Shown here piece after piece: positions 9,858 through 18,853 of a DNA stretch of 64,000 nt. Position 1 is the stretch's first letter; every line of letters begins with the position of its first letter. The stretch covers positions 39,308-103,307 of the forward strand of contig JAFLBG010000009.1 of assembly GCA_017303975.1 (NCBI GenBank), read 5' to 3'. This DNA comes from Bacteroidota bacterium (GTDB lineage Bacteria; Bacteroidota; Bacteroidia; JAFLBG01). Under the pieces are notes generated by a model that saw only the letters and a program-made list of their open reading frames with translations, was not told the DNA's origin and did no database searches. The position numbers and the translations under genes were made by a program.

Positions 9858-10327
9858 TATTCTAACTCTTTATCGGTTGAAGACTTATTCCCCATAACCT
9901 CTTCAGCCAAGGATGCAAAATCTTGAGTATCATCCTTCATGGTTCTTTCGTACTCTTCTTTTGCCCATATTTCAATTCTGTTTGCATAGGCAAAAAGAAT
10001 TACTTCATTTTTCATTTCCGCGTACTCGGTCAATCTTTTTGGCAACAAAAATCTATTGATGTTATCCAACTCCACTTCCGTTGCTCCATTCATAAACTTT
10101 CGTACAAAGTCTCTATTCTTCTTCACGTACAAATTCAACTTATTTACCTCCGCACTAATTATCTGCCATTCGTTAAACGGATAAAGAACCAAGTGCTTCT
10201 CGAAACCACGATTTACCACAAACTTTTCTTGCGCTTCTGGAGAAATCTGTTTTTTCAAACCCGCAGGAAGCACCACTCTGCCCTTTGCATCTACTTTACA
10301 TACATATTCTCCAATGAAGTTTGCCAT
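9857..10327 (-). CDS. mraZ: MraZ, dcw operon transcriptional regulator
   Basis: MraZ is an AbrB-like DNA-binding protein that forms ring-shaped oligomers and represses its own operon in the bacteria where it has been studied. The 156 residues contain two tandem swapped-hairpin half-domains, seen as DAKGRVVLP near residue 13 and DNINRFLLP near the middle. The ATG at 10327 was chosen because MANFIGEYVCKVD is the typical N-terminus; a longer reading adds 17 residues that overlap the operator-like repeats just upstream. It is the first gene of the operon. Confidence 0.95.
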   Translation of the reverse strand: MANFIGEYVCKVDAKGRVVLPAGLKKQISPEAQEKFVVNRGFEKHLVLYPFNEWQIISAEVNKLNLYVKKNRDFVRKFMNGATEVELDNINRFLLPKRLTEYAEMKNEVILFAYANRIEIWAKEEYERTMKDDTQDFASLAEEVMGNKSSTDKELE

Positions 10328-10344
10328 ATTTTCTAGTGACTTTA

Positions 10345-10352
10345 CGAAAATA
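10345..10352 (-). promoter_or_regulatory. Possible -7 element of the mraZ operon promoter
   Basis: On the minus strand TATTTTCG is one base off the Bacteroidota -7 consensus TAnnTTTG. It lies 17 bases before the mraZ ATG and just downstream of the MraZ-box-like repeats. No clear -33 TTG is seen. The placement would let a protein bound to the repeats block transcription, but the call is tentative. Confidence 0.3.
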
Positions 10353-10361
10353 GAAAAAATA

Positions 10362-10391
10362 TTCCCACATTTTACCACTTCATACCACTTT
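10362..10391 (-). promoter_or_regulatory. Three 10-bp direct repeats, candidate MraZ operator
   Basis: Read on the minus strand the segment is AAAGTGGTAT, GAAGTGGTAA, AATGTGGGAA: three units with GTGG in the same place in each and an exact 10-bp period, ending 34 bases before the mraZ ATG. MraZ proteins are known to bind tandem repeats containing GTGG/TGGG with 10-bp spacing upstream of their own genes (AAAGTG-type boxes in mollicutes, TGGGN repeats in E. coli). Autoregulation of the dcw operon is inferred. A lone AAAGTGGGAA occurs on the plus strand at 10522-10531. Confidence 0.75.
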
Positions 10392-10604
10392 GTTGAAAAC
10401 TTTTTTAAACAACTGATTTTTAATAGCTTTTTTGAATGAAATTAAATGTGATGTGTATTTAATTTATACTTGCAAACGCTTAAAAAGACTAGAATTTTCA
10501 TTTTTCACATTTAAAAGGTAAAAAGTGGGAAAGTTGAAAGCGAGTCAATTCATAAGAGCAAAAAAAACAGGCTTCAAAACCAAAGAATTAGCAAAAGTTT
10601 GGTA

Positions 10605-10635
10605 TTGCTTTTTGTCGATTAAACAGGTATATTTA
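10605..10635 (+). promoter_or_regulatory. Possible promoter of the giant SprB-repeat gene
   Basis: TTG at 10605-10607, a 20-base spacer, then TATATTTA at 10628-10635, which is one base from the TAnnTTTG consensus. The predicted transcript would start roughly 25 bases before the GTG at 10665. Support is from spacing and sequence only. Confidence 0.35.
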
Positions 10636-10664
10636 AGAGGATTGTAAATATTGTATTATAGAGC

Positions 10665-13600
10665 GTGTATAGTAGGCTTAAAAAAGGTATTATTTTTTTT
10701 CTTTTTGTCATTTTTGCCTTATCAGGCAGCGGGTTGCTCCATGCCCAAAAGGAAGCTAATTTTTGGTATTTTGGACAAAAGCAAAATGGACTAGATTTTA
10801 CCAGCTTCCCACCGTCTGTAATTTCAAACGGGAAGCATGGTGCGCCTCCGTCTCCGCAGGTAGTAGATAATATAGCAAGCATTAGTAATGCCCAAGGTAA
10901 TTTATTGTTCTATACCGATGGTATAACCGTTTGGGATAAGAGTCACAACCAAATGCCCAATGGGACAGGACTCTTAGGGTGCAACGGAAGTACGTGTGTG
11001 AATTTGACTCAGCAAGTTTTAATTCTTAAAAAACCCGGTCCAAATACTATTTACTATATATTTTACATACATCAAGCTGCAGGCCCACCCACGAGTCTGT
11101 CTCTTTACTATTCTGAGGTGGATATGGCTGCAACAGTAAATGGGGGCTTAGGGGATGTTGTTGCCACATCTAAAAACACATTGGTTTATTCGGGTACCAC
11201 TCAAAAGCTTGCCGCAGTAAAACACGCTAACTGTCAAGACATTTGGGTTGTTTCCCACGAAGCAGCAACTTCATCATCAAACACAAACAAATACAGAAGT
11301 TATCTTTTAACATCCTCCGGACTTAACTTAATTCCTACCATTAGCCCTGTAGGCACTACATTTACAGCCACCAACCCTTATGCTGCCGGCCAATTAAAAA
11401 TTTCCCCAACCGGCTTCAAACTTGCTCTTGCAGGTAAGCAAAACGTAGGCTCATTAGTTGATTTGTGTGATTTTAATCCTGCAACAGGTGCGGTTACCAA
11501 TGCGCAAACTATACCTGTACCAGGTGCTTTCGGGGTAGAATTTTCTCCGAACGGAAAATACTTGTACGCAGCAGGTTTAGGCACAGGCGCTAGCAAAAAT
11601 ATATTTCAAGTGGATGTTTGTGCAACTACACCTACTTTAACCATAGTCGGCACGAGTGCGGATAATGTTGGATCCCTCCAATTGGGTCCGGACAAAAAAA
11701 TATATGTATGTAGGGTTAACACCAAAAACATAGGTGTAATTAATCAACCAAACAGTGCCGGTGTTGCTTGTAACTATGTGGACAATGGAGTTACAGGGCT
11801 TACCGTTAATTTGTATCAAGGATTAACGAGCTTTATAGCTAGTTATTTTAAGGATACTGTTCCGAGATACACTTACACAACAAACTGCTTAAACTATTCA
11901 TTTACATCTCCACCTTCTTCTTGTGCCTATAAAATAACTAGCTATAATTGGAATTTTGGAGATCCTGCTTCTGGGCTAAACAACACATCCGTATCGGCAA
12001 ATCCCACACACACCTTTACTATTCCGGGCAATTACACGGTAAAACTAATTCTAAATGGATGTGCAGATACACTATCGCAAATTATTAATGTTACAGCATG
12101 TCCACTAATTCCAACTATTACAGCTACTAATCCAATCTGTCCTGGAGCTTGTAGTGTGGTGTCCGCTTCCGTTACAGGTGGCTCCCCACCTTATACATAC
12201 AACTGGTCTCCTAATATTGGCTCAGGAGTCGGCCCTTACAATGTTTGCCCTACAGTCACAACAGTATATACAGTTAGTGTAAGCGATGCCGCTTTAACTT
12301 CTACAGTTACCTCTTTTACTGTAACCGTACATCCTCAAACCGTTGCAAATTTAACAACCTCAACTATTACATGCAGTGGCTTTCCCAATGGCTCTATAAC
12401 GGCAACTCCCGGTGTTGGCCCAGGACCTTACTCATATACATGGCAGCCAAGTGGTGCTACAACAGCTGCTATAAGTGGGTTAGGTGCAAATACGTATACA
12501 GTTACAATAAAAGATGCGAATAATTGTACAACAAAAACGACCGCTACAATTACAGCACCACCTCCTTTAACTTTAAATACCAACATATCTGCAACGGTGA
12601 GCTGCTTTAATGGAAGCAATGGTTCTATTGCAGCGGTTGCCTCAGGAGGAGTTGGAAGCTACACCTACGTTTGGTCAACCGGACAATCTACAATTACAGC
12701 ATCTACATTAAATGTTCATTCAAATTTAAGTGCCGGAACTTTTAGTGTTACAGTAACCGATGGAAATGGTTGTAGCTCAACAAAAGTGCGTACAATTACG
12801 CAACCTTCAACAGCGCTATCTTTAAGTCTAACAGTAAACAATCATGTTTCCTGTGCAGGTGGAAGTAATGGAGCTGCAACAGCAAGTGCCTCCGGTGGTA
12901 CAGGGGCATATACATTTACTTGGAGCAATGCAAGTAATACTGCATCAGCAACCGGATTGTCGGCTGCAATTTATTCTGCTACCGTTAGAGATGCGAATGG
13001 GTGCTCTGTAACTGGCACTATAAGCATTACAGAGCCGCCAGCTTCAATAAGTGCTTCAGCAAATGTTGTAAGCAATGTATCTTGTTTTAACGGATCTAAT
13101 GGCTCTGCAACTGCTGTACCTGCCGGTGGTGTCGGCTCATATACATACAGTTGGTCTAATGCTGCAACAAGCGCAACTGTTACTACACTAAATGCAAGTA
13201 CTCATACCGTAACTATTACCGATTCCAACGGATGCGCTGCATCAGCCACTGTGGCTGTTTCGCAGCCTTCGCTTGCTGTAGTAGCAACAACATCTTTAAC
13301 AAGCAATGTGCTTTGCTTTGGAGGAAATACAGGAAGTGGAAGTGCTGCTGCCTCCGGAGGTACAGGACCATACACTTTCGTCTGGTCTAATTCAACTAGC
13401 GGAAGTACCGCAAATAGCCTGTTAGCAAATACATACACCGTAACGGTTACCGATGCTAACAATTGTTCCGATACGGAAACGTTGGTTATTACCCAGCCTG
13501 CTCAAGCGCTAACAACTAGTGCGATACAAACTCAAAGCGTAGGCTGTGTAGGAGGGAGTAATGGTATTGCAACCGCTAATGCAGTTGGTGGAACCGGTGG

Positions 13601-16382
13601 CTACACGTATTTATGGTCAAACAATGCAACAACTTCTGCAATTGCAACTATTGCCGCAGGAAATTATACGGTAACTATTTCTGATGCGAATGGATGTACA
13701 CAAAGTAGTACCGTAAACATAGGCCAACCTTCCAGCGTAGTAACGGCCAACGCAAACATAAACAACCATGTTGCCTGTTTAAACGGAGCAAACGGAAGTG
13801 TTACTGCAATAGGCTCTGGAGGCTCATCTCCTTATTCTTACTCTTGGAAAAACACAGGTATTACAACCGCTACAGCAACAGGTTTAGGCGCACAAACCTA
13901 TACTGTTGACATAACAGACAATAACGGATGCCCTGCATCTACTACAGTTACACTAACACAACCAGCTACTGCTCTTAGTGCCACTACAACAGTTATTAAT
14001 AATGTTTCTTGCTTCAACGGAAATAACGGTTCTGCTTCGGTTAATGCTTCCGGTGGAATTGGCGGATATACCTATTCTTGGTTAAATCCGGTGAACTCTA
14101 CTCTCACTACTGTAAATAATTTGAGTGCAAACACCTATACAATTTCTGTAACAGATGCTAATAATTGTATGATACATGCGTTTGTTACAATTACTCAACC
14201 TGCAGTAACAGTAAGCAGTACAGTTACAGTTACTCAAAATGTAAATTGTTTTAATGGCACAGATGGTGCAGCTACAGTAAACGCTTCCGGTGGTAGCACT
14301 CCTTATACGTATTCTTGGACAAATGGATCTACGAGCACTTCGGTAAATTCATTACCCGCAACTAATTATACTGTTACAGTAACTGACGCAAGTGGTTGTA
14401 GTAGTGCAAATACATTTACCATAACGCAACCTCCTGCATTATCTCATTCTATTACGACTCAAACAAATGTGTCTTGTTTTGGTGGATCTAATGGAAGTGT
14501 CACAATAATTGGAACAGGTGGCAACTCGGGATATCAATATAGTTGGTCAACTTCGGCAACAGGAACAACCATTACAGGTAATACTGCAGGAGTTTATAAT
14601 TTTACAATTGAAGATGCGAATGCATGTACCTACACAAACTCTGTTGCTATAACAGAACCTGCCACTGCCTTAACAGCAAGTATTGCAGCCAATAATCAAG
14701 TGTCGTGTTTTGCCGGCAACAATGGACAAGCTACTATCAATGCATCTGGAGGAACTGCGAATTACACGTACTTGTGGTCTGCAAATAATCAGAGCACACA
14801 AATTGGAAATAACTTACCTGCAGGTATTCATAGTGCTACTGTAAACGATGCCAATGGCTGTACTGCAACGGCTACGGTTCAAATAACAGAACCTTCTCAA
14901 GCACTTAGTGTATCTTTAGTTGAAAACGGAAGCATTTCTTGTTTCAATGGAACCAACGGAAGCATTACTGCTACTGGAAATGGAGGAACTACAAATTACA
15001 CATTTTCATGGACGGGGTTAACACAAACAACAAATACAATAACAAACATTGGTGCAGGAACCTATATTGTAACTATCACAGATGCTAACCTGTGTACAGT
15101 TGTAGATAGTATCTCTATAACACAACCCGTTGCCATAAGCATAAGTGCAACTTCTGCTTATGGAATTTGTCAGGGAAATAATGCAAACCTTACTGCTTCG
15201 GCTACAGGTGGTTCTGGAGTAATTTCATTTACATGGTCAGACAACCAAACAGGACCTTCTGTTTTTGTGTCTCCATCTGCCACAACTATATATAACGTTA
15301 CAGCTACCGATGCAAATAATTGTAGCACAACAGCTACAATAAATGTAAATGTAAGCACACCGCTATCAATTACAGTTAATACAACCTCTACCACAATTTG
15401 CGATGGAACATCTGCGACATTAAGTGCTAGTGCAAGTGGCGGTCTAGGCAACAATTACACATTTACATGGAATCCCGGAAGTACTAACACCGCTGCAATT
15501 ACAGTATCTCCAAGCACCAATACCAATTACACACTTTCTGTATCCAATGCTTGTGGGACAAAAGACACCAACATAACTATAACCGTAAATCCATTGCCCG
15601 TTGTTAGCTTTACTGCAAATGATCCCGATGGATGCCCTACTCATTGTGTTCTATTTACAAATACAACCCCAAATACAGGTGGCGTTACTTGGTATTTTGG
15701 CGATGGCAGCACTTCTGATACCACACCTACAACTACACACTGCTACGTAAACAGCGGAGTATATTCGATAACACTGATTGTGAATGATGTTAATGGTTGC
15801 ATAAATTCAAAAACAGAAACAAACTATATTGTTATTTATCCTGAAGCTCAAGCTGACTTTACAGCAACCCCCCAAACAACAAGTATTGCTGCACCTACAG
15901 TTGAATTTACAGATTTATCAATTGGCGCCAATTCTTGGTATTGGAGCTTTGGAACTGCGCTTGACGACACTTCTATTGTTCAGAATCCTACATTCAGTTT
16001 TTATGACCCAGGTACATACGATGTAATGCTCGTAGTTGGCAACCAATACGGTTGCAAGCCAGATACAATAACACATACGATTAAGGTAATAGAAGATTAT
16101 ATAATGTATATTCCCAACTCTTTTTCACCCAATGGTGATAATAAAAACGACACCTTTATTCCCATTGGAATGGGTATAAACATTGACACGTATGAGTTGC
16201 TAATTTTCGACCGCTGGGGAAATTTGCTATTTGAAAGTAGAGATATAAATATTGGCTGGGACGGAAAAGCGAATGGAGGAGGGACTATTGCACAAATAGA
16301 TACCTATGTGTGGAAAATAAAATTAAAAGATACTGTTGGAAACAAACACTCCTTTGTTGGACACGTTAATATACTCCGTTAA
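10665..16382 (+). CDS. Giant surface protein with SprB repeats, PKD domains and T9SS type B C-terminal domain
   Basis: A 1905-residue secreted protein, probably a surface adhesin moved out by the T9SS. A signal peptide covers about residues 1-27, ending LLHAQ. Residues 30-395 open with NFWYFGQ and carry propeller-like segments such as GVEFSPNGKYLYAAG, as in many flavobacterial proteins annotated as gliding-motility-associated. A PKD-like domain follows (about 400-475), then about twelve SprB repeats (about 563-1490), two related Ig-like units, two more PKD domains (about 1645-1725 and 1726-1808), and a type B sorting domain from YIPNSFSPNGDNKND to the end. The start is GTG at 10665; no ATG is available upstream of the signal peptide. 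SprB of Flavobacterium johnsoniae is the mobile adhesin of gliding; this protein shares the repeat but is much shorter than SprB. Confidence 0.9.
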   Translation: MYSRLKKGIIFFLFVIFALSGSGLLHAQKEANFWYFGQKQNGLDFTSFPPSVISNGKHGAPPSPQVVDNIASISNAQGNLLFYTDGITVWDKSHNQMPNGTGLLGCNGSTCVNLTQQVLILKKPGPNTIYYIFYIHQAAGPPTSLSLYYSEVDMAATVNGGLGDVVATSKNTLVYSGTTQKLAAVKHANCQDIWVVSHEAATSSSNTNKYRSYLLTSSGLNLIPTISPVGTTFTATNPYAAGQLKISPTGFKLALAGKQNVGSLVDLCDFNPATGAVTNAQTIPVPGAFGVEFSPNGKYLYAAGLGTGASKNIFQVDVCATTPTLTIVGTSADNVGSLQLGPDKKIYVCRVNTKNIGVINQPNSAGVACNYVDNGVTGLTVNLYQGLTSFIASYFKDTVPRYTYTTNCLNYSFTSPPSSCAYKITSYNWNFGDPASGLNNTSVSANPTHTFTIPGNYTVKLILNGCADTLSQIINVTACPLIPTITATNPICPGACSVVSASVTGGSPPYTYNWSPNIGSGVGPYNVCPTVTTVYTVSVSDAALTSTVTSFTVTVHPQTVANLTTSTITCSGFPNGSITATPGVGPGPYSYTWQPSGATTAAISGLGANTYTVTIKDANNCTTKTTATITAPPPLTLNTNISATVSCFNGSNGSIAAVASGGVGSYTYVWSTGQSTITASTLNVHSNLSAGTFSVTVTDGNGCSSTKVRTITQPSTALSLSLTVNNHVSCAGGSNGAATASASGGTGAYTFTWSNASNTASATGLSAAIYSATVRDANGCSVTGTISITEPPASISASANVVSNVSCFNGSNGSATAVPAGGVGSYTYSWSNAATSATVTTLNASTHTVTITDSNGCAASATVAVSQPSLAVVATTSLTSNVLCFGGNTGSGSAAASGGTGPYTFVWSNSTSGSTANSLLANTYTVTVTDANNCSDTETLVITQPAQALTTSAIQTQSVGCVGGSNGIATANAVGGTGGYTYLWSNNATTSAIATIAAGNYTVTISDANGCTQSSTVNIGQPSSVVTANANINNHVACLNGANGSVTAIGSGGSSPYSYSWKNTGITTATATGLGAQTYTVDITDNNGCPASTTVTLTQPATALSATTTVINNVSCFNGNNGSASVNASGGIGGYTYSWLNPVNSTLTTVNNLSANTYTISVTDANNCMIHAFVTITQPAVTVSSTVTVTQNVNCFNGTDGAATVNASGGSTPYTYSWTNGSTSTSVNSLPATNYTVTVTDASGCSSANTFTITQPPALSHSITTQTNVSCFGGSNGSVTIIGTGGNSGYQYSWSTSATGTTITGNTAGVYNFTIEDANACTYTNSVAITEPATALTASIAANNQVSCFAGNNGQATINASGGTANYTYLWSANNQSTQIGNNLPAGIHSATVNDANGCTATATVQITEPSQALSVSLVENGSISCFNGTNGSITATGNGGTTNYTFSWTGLTQTTNTITNIGAGTYIVTITDANLCTVVDSISITQPVAISISATSAYGICQGNNANLTASATGGSGVISFTWSDNQTGPSVFVSPSATTIYNVTATDANNCSTTATINVNVSTPLSITVNTTSTTICDGTSATLSASASGGLGNNYTFTWNPGSTNTAAITVSPSTNTNYTLSVSNACGTKDTNITITVNPLPVVSFTANDPDGCPTHCVLFTNTTPNTGGVTWYFGDGSTSDTTPTTTHCYVNSGVYSITLIVNDVNGCINSKTETNYIVIYPEAQADFTATPQTTSIAAPTVEFTDLSIGANSWYWSFGTALDDTSIVQNPTFSFYDPGTYDVMLVVGNQYGCKPDTITHTIKVIEDYIMYIPNSFSPNGDNKNDTFIPIGMGINIDTYELLIFDRWGNLLFESRDINIGWDGKANGGGTIAQIDTYVWKIKLKDTVGNKHSFVGHVNILR
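12355..15135 (+). repeat. About twelve tandem SprB repeats (coding)
   Basis: Units of roughly 75-80 residues (about 230 bp) follow the pattern N-V-SCFNG-xNGS-A-ASGG-x-G-YTYSW-SN, then YTVTVTDANGC and TITQP. DNA identity between units is moderate and no two are identical, so this is an old, diverged array rather than a freshly expanded one. Confidence 0.85.
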
Positions 16383-16447
16383 TATTCTGCATATTCAAAA
16401 AAAATCAAATTAATATTTTTATTTTGAGTGCATTATTTTAAATTTTT

Positions 16448-17308
16448 ATGGAACTGCAAAAAAAATTTGTTGACGTAGAAGAGTTACTGAAAAGTAAAAA
16501 TCCAAAACTATATAAATCACTTCCTAGGTTTGTTATAAACTACATTAAGAAAACCATTCATGAAGATGAGGTAAATCTATTCATGGAAAAACATAAAGAT
16601 AAATTTGGACATGAATTTGTCCATGAAATCATAAAGTATATTGGTATTTCTGTTGAATTCGAAGGCACGGAAAACATTCCGACTACAGGATGTGTAATAC
16701 TTGCAAGCAATCATCCACTTGGCGGACTTGATGCAGTAGCAACGATGGATATTGTAGGGAATATTAGAAAGGATTTTAAGTTTTTGGTAAACGATGTTTT
16801 AATGGCTTTAAAAAACTTAGCTCCCGTTTTTATTCCGGTAAATAAGTATGCTAAAAATTCTCCTGACAAATTAGAAGAGATAGAACGCACCATTTTTAGT
16901 TCGAACGAACTTTTATTAATATGTCCTGCAGGACTAGTGTCTAGAAGGCAACAAAACAAAATAATACAAGACCTTGATTGGAAAAAAACATTTATTACTT
17001 GGTCGAGGAAACATAAAAAGGATGTTATTCCTGTTTATGTTCACGCACATAATTCTAGTTTTTTTTACAATTTAGCTTACTGGAGAAAAAAAATGGGAAT
17101 TAAGGCTAATATCGAACAGTTTTATTTACCTGATGAGTTATTTAAACAACGTGGAAAAAAAATAAAAATTACATTCGGCAAGCCGATTCCTTTCCAAATT
17201 TTTGACGAATCGAAAACAGAGCAGGAATGGGCAACGCTTGTAAAAAAACATGTTTATGCGTTGCATACCAACAATACCAATGAATTAATTAACAACATAG
17301 GAATATAA
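16448..17308 (+). CDS. PlsC-like O-acyltransferase, candidate glycine/ornithine lipid second acylation step (GlsA/OlsA-like)
   Basis: A 286-residue acyltransferase. The family acyl-transfer motif is SNHPLGGLD at 87-95, with His89 and Asp95; the NHPLGG form is typical of the hemolysin/OlsA-like branch rather than classical PlsC (NHxSxxD). There is no obvious membrane helix at the N-terminus. It is followed three bases later by a GNAT-type acyltransferase. In Bacteroides an O-acyltransferase and an N-acyltransferase of these two families (GlsA and GlsB) make glycine lipids, so the pair here most likely makes an N-acyloxyacyl amino-acid lipid. Glycine versus ornithine as head group cannot be told from sequence. 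Confidence 0.75.
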   Translation: MELQKKFVDVEELLKSKNPKLYKSLPRFVINYIKKTIHEDEVNLFMEKHKDKFGHEFVHEIIKYIGISVEFEGTENIPTTGCVILASNHPLGGLDAVATMDIVGNIRKDFKFLVNDVLMALKNLAPVFIPVNKYAKNSPDKLEEIERTIFSSNELLLICPAGLVSRRQQNKIIQDLDWKKTFITWSRKHKKDVIPVYVHAHNSSFFYNLAYWRKKMGIKANIEQFYLPDELFKQRGKKIKITFGKPIPFQIFDESKTEQEWATLVKKHVYALHTNNTNELINNIGI

Positions 17309-17311
17309 ATC

Positions 17312-18250
17312 ATGCAAAATATTATTGCACCTATCGAAAAAAAATTACTCGAGGCAGAACTTAGCAAGGAAAGGTTTATTAGGCATACCAATAATGGTAA
17401 TAATGATATTTATATTGTTAACTACCATAATGCACCCAACGTATTAAAGGAAATTGGACGATTACGAGAAGTATCGTTCCGACAGGCTGGTGGAGGTACC
17501 GGCAAAGAACTAGACTTAGACGATTTTGACACATCTGCAAAACCCTACCAACAGCTAATTGTATGGAATCCGGAAGAAAAGGAAATTGTAGGCGGATATC
17601 GCTATATAAAATGTGGAGAAGCTGAAATAAAAAACAATATTATTCAACTTGCAACAACTGAAATATTTACATTTTCCGAAAACTTCATAAAAAACTACAT
17701 GCCCTACACCATTGAGCTTGGAAGGTCATTCGTGCAACCAAAATTTCAACCAAGTGCTGAAAATAGAAAAGGATTATTTTCTCTAGATAATTTATGGGAC
17801 GGCTTAGGAGCTTTGGTTATTGACAATCCTGAAATAAACTATTTTTTCGGTAAAGTTACCATGTATACCGACTTCAACATTGAAGCAAGAGATTTAATTT
17901 TAACTTTCATGAAAACATTTTTTCCGGATAAGGAAAGATTAGTGATTCCATTAAATGAGCTTCAAATAAAAAATGACTTAACGGAATTTATACATACCAT
18001 TAAGCCTCTCCCATACAAGGAAGCTCATCATATTTTAAATAAAAAAGTTAGAGCACTAGGAGAAAATATCCCTCCACTAGTTAACGCGTATATGAATTTA
18101 TCTGCCACCATGAAAACTTTTGGGACATGTGTAAATAATCATTTTGGAGGCGTGGAAGAAACTGGAATAATGGTTACAATTGCCGACATTTACGAATCTA
18201 AAAAAGAAAGACACGTTACATCTTATAAAAATCCTAAAAATGGTAGTTAA
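17312..18250 (+). CDS. GNAT-type N-acyltransferase, candidate first step of glycine/ornithine lipid synthesis (GlsB/OlsB-like)
   Basis: This 312-residue protein belongs to the OlsB/hemolysin-like branch of the GNAT fold. Visible signatures are LREVSFRQAGGGTGKELDLD in the first third, IVGGYRYIK, and IELGRSFVQPKFQ, equivalent to the ELGRSxV motif of OlsB proteins. These enzymes transfer a 3-hydroxyacyl chain from acyl carrier protein to the amino group of an amino acid. The gene starts three bases after the PlsC-like gene, and its last 11 bases overlap engB, so the three are probably one transcript. The order here is O-acyltransferase first. Confidence 0.75.
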   Translation: MQNIIAPIEKKLLEAELSKERFIRHTNNGNNDIYIVNYHNAPNVLKEIGRLREVSFRQAGGGTGKELDLDDFDTSAKPYQQLIVWNPEEKEIVGGYRYIKCGEAEIKNNIIQLATTEIFTFSENFIKNYMPYTIELGRSFVQPKFQPSAENRKGLFSLDNLWDGLGALVIDNPEINYFFGKVTMYTDFNIEARDLILTFMKTFFPDKERLVIPLNELQIKNDLTEFIHTIKPLPYKEAHHILNKKVRALGENIPPLVNAYMNLSATMKTFGTCVNNHFGGVEETGIMVTIADIYESKKERHVTSYKNPKNGS

Positions 18251-18851
18251 AGAAATAAAGTTTGTAATGAGCAGTCCTTCGGTTGACAAATGCCCAAAGG
18301 AACATTTTCCGGAATACGTGTTTATTGGACGTTCGAATGTTGGGAAGTCATCGTTATTAAATGCTATGGCAAATAATAAAAGTCTGGCATTTGTATCTTC
18401 TAAACCCGGAAAAACAATATTAATAAATCATTTTATTGTAAATAATTCTTTTTACTTAGTGGATTTGCCGGGTTACGGCTACGCAAAGGCATCAAAACTG
18501 CAACAACAAGAAATTACAACATTACTTGCCGATTTTTTTTCGAAAAGAAAAAGTATTAGTTGCGTATTTGTATTAATAGATGCCCGATTGCCATTACAAC
18601 AAATAGATAGAGAGTTTTTACTTTGGTTAGGAGAAAAAGAAGTTCCTATTGTTATACTCCTTACAAAAACAGACAAGCTTGGACAACAAGACAGAATAAA
18701 AAACAGAAAAAACATAGAGAACGCTCTGCTTGCCTTTTGGAGTGATTTACCAATTATAATCGAAACCTCTGCCGAGAAAAAAATTGGCATTGGAGAGATT
18801 TTTAAAACTATAGAAAGTGCCAATAAAAACTACTTTAGTGAGCAAGAGTAG
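18240..18851 (+). CDS. engB: EngB/YihA/YsxC ribosome-biogenesis GTPase
   Basis: EngB is a small Ras-like GTPase needed for assembly of the 50S subunit. The 203-residue protein starts at the ATG at 18240 (MVVKEIKFV), within the 3' end of the preceding gene; a longer in-frame reading from a TTG 60 bases upstream adds residues that do not fit the family. G motifs are visible: GRSNVGKS at 30-37, the G2 Thr near 59, DLPGYGYAK at 75-83, and TKTD in the second half. Its stop lies two bases from that of the convergent aminotransferase gene, with no terminator between. Confidence 0.95.
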   Translation: MVVKEIKFVMSSPSVDKCPKEHFPEYVFIGRSNVGKSSLLNAMANNKSLAFVSSKPGKTILINHFIVNNSFYLVDLPGYGYAKASKLQQQEITTLLADFFSKRKSISCVFVLIDARLPLQQIDREFLLWLGEKEVPIVILLTKTDKLGQQDRIKNRKNIENALLAFWSDLPIIIETSAEKKIGIGEIFKTIESANKNYFSEQE

Positions 18852-18853
18852 AT

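Larger units (their letters stand above)
10328..10664. other. Divergent intergenic region between mraZ and the SprB-repeat gene
   Basis: This 337-bp stretch has no ORF of note. It holds the mraZ promoter and the 10-bp repeats at its left end, a single plus-strand MraZ-box-like AAAGTGGGAA at 10522-10531, and a plausible plus-strand promoter at 10605-10635. Nothing resembling a structured RNA or terminator was recognised. Confidence 0.6.

Noticed and set aside
12355..15135. Tandem repeats considered as a satellite or CRISPR-like array
   Set aside because: Unit length of about 230 bp, unbroken frame and clear SprB repeat signature.
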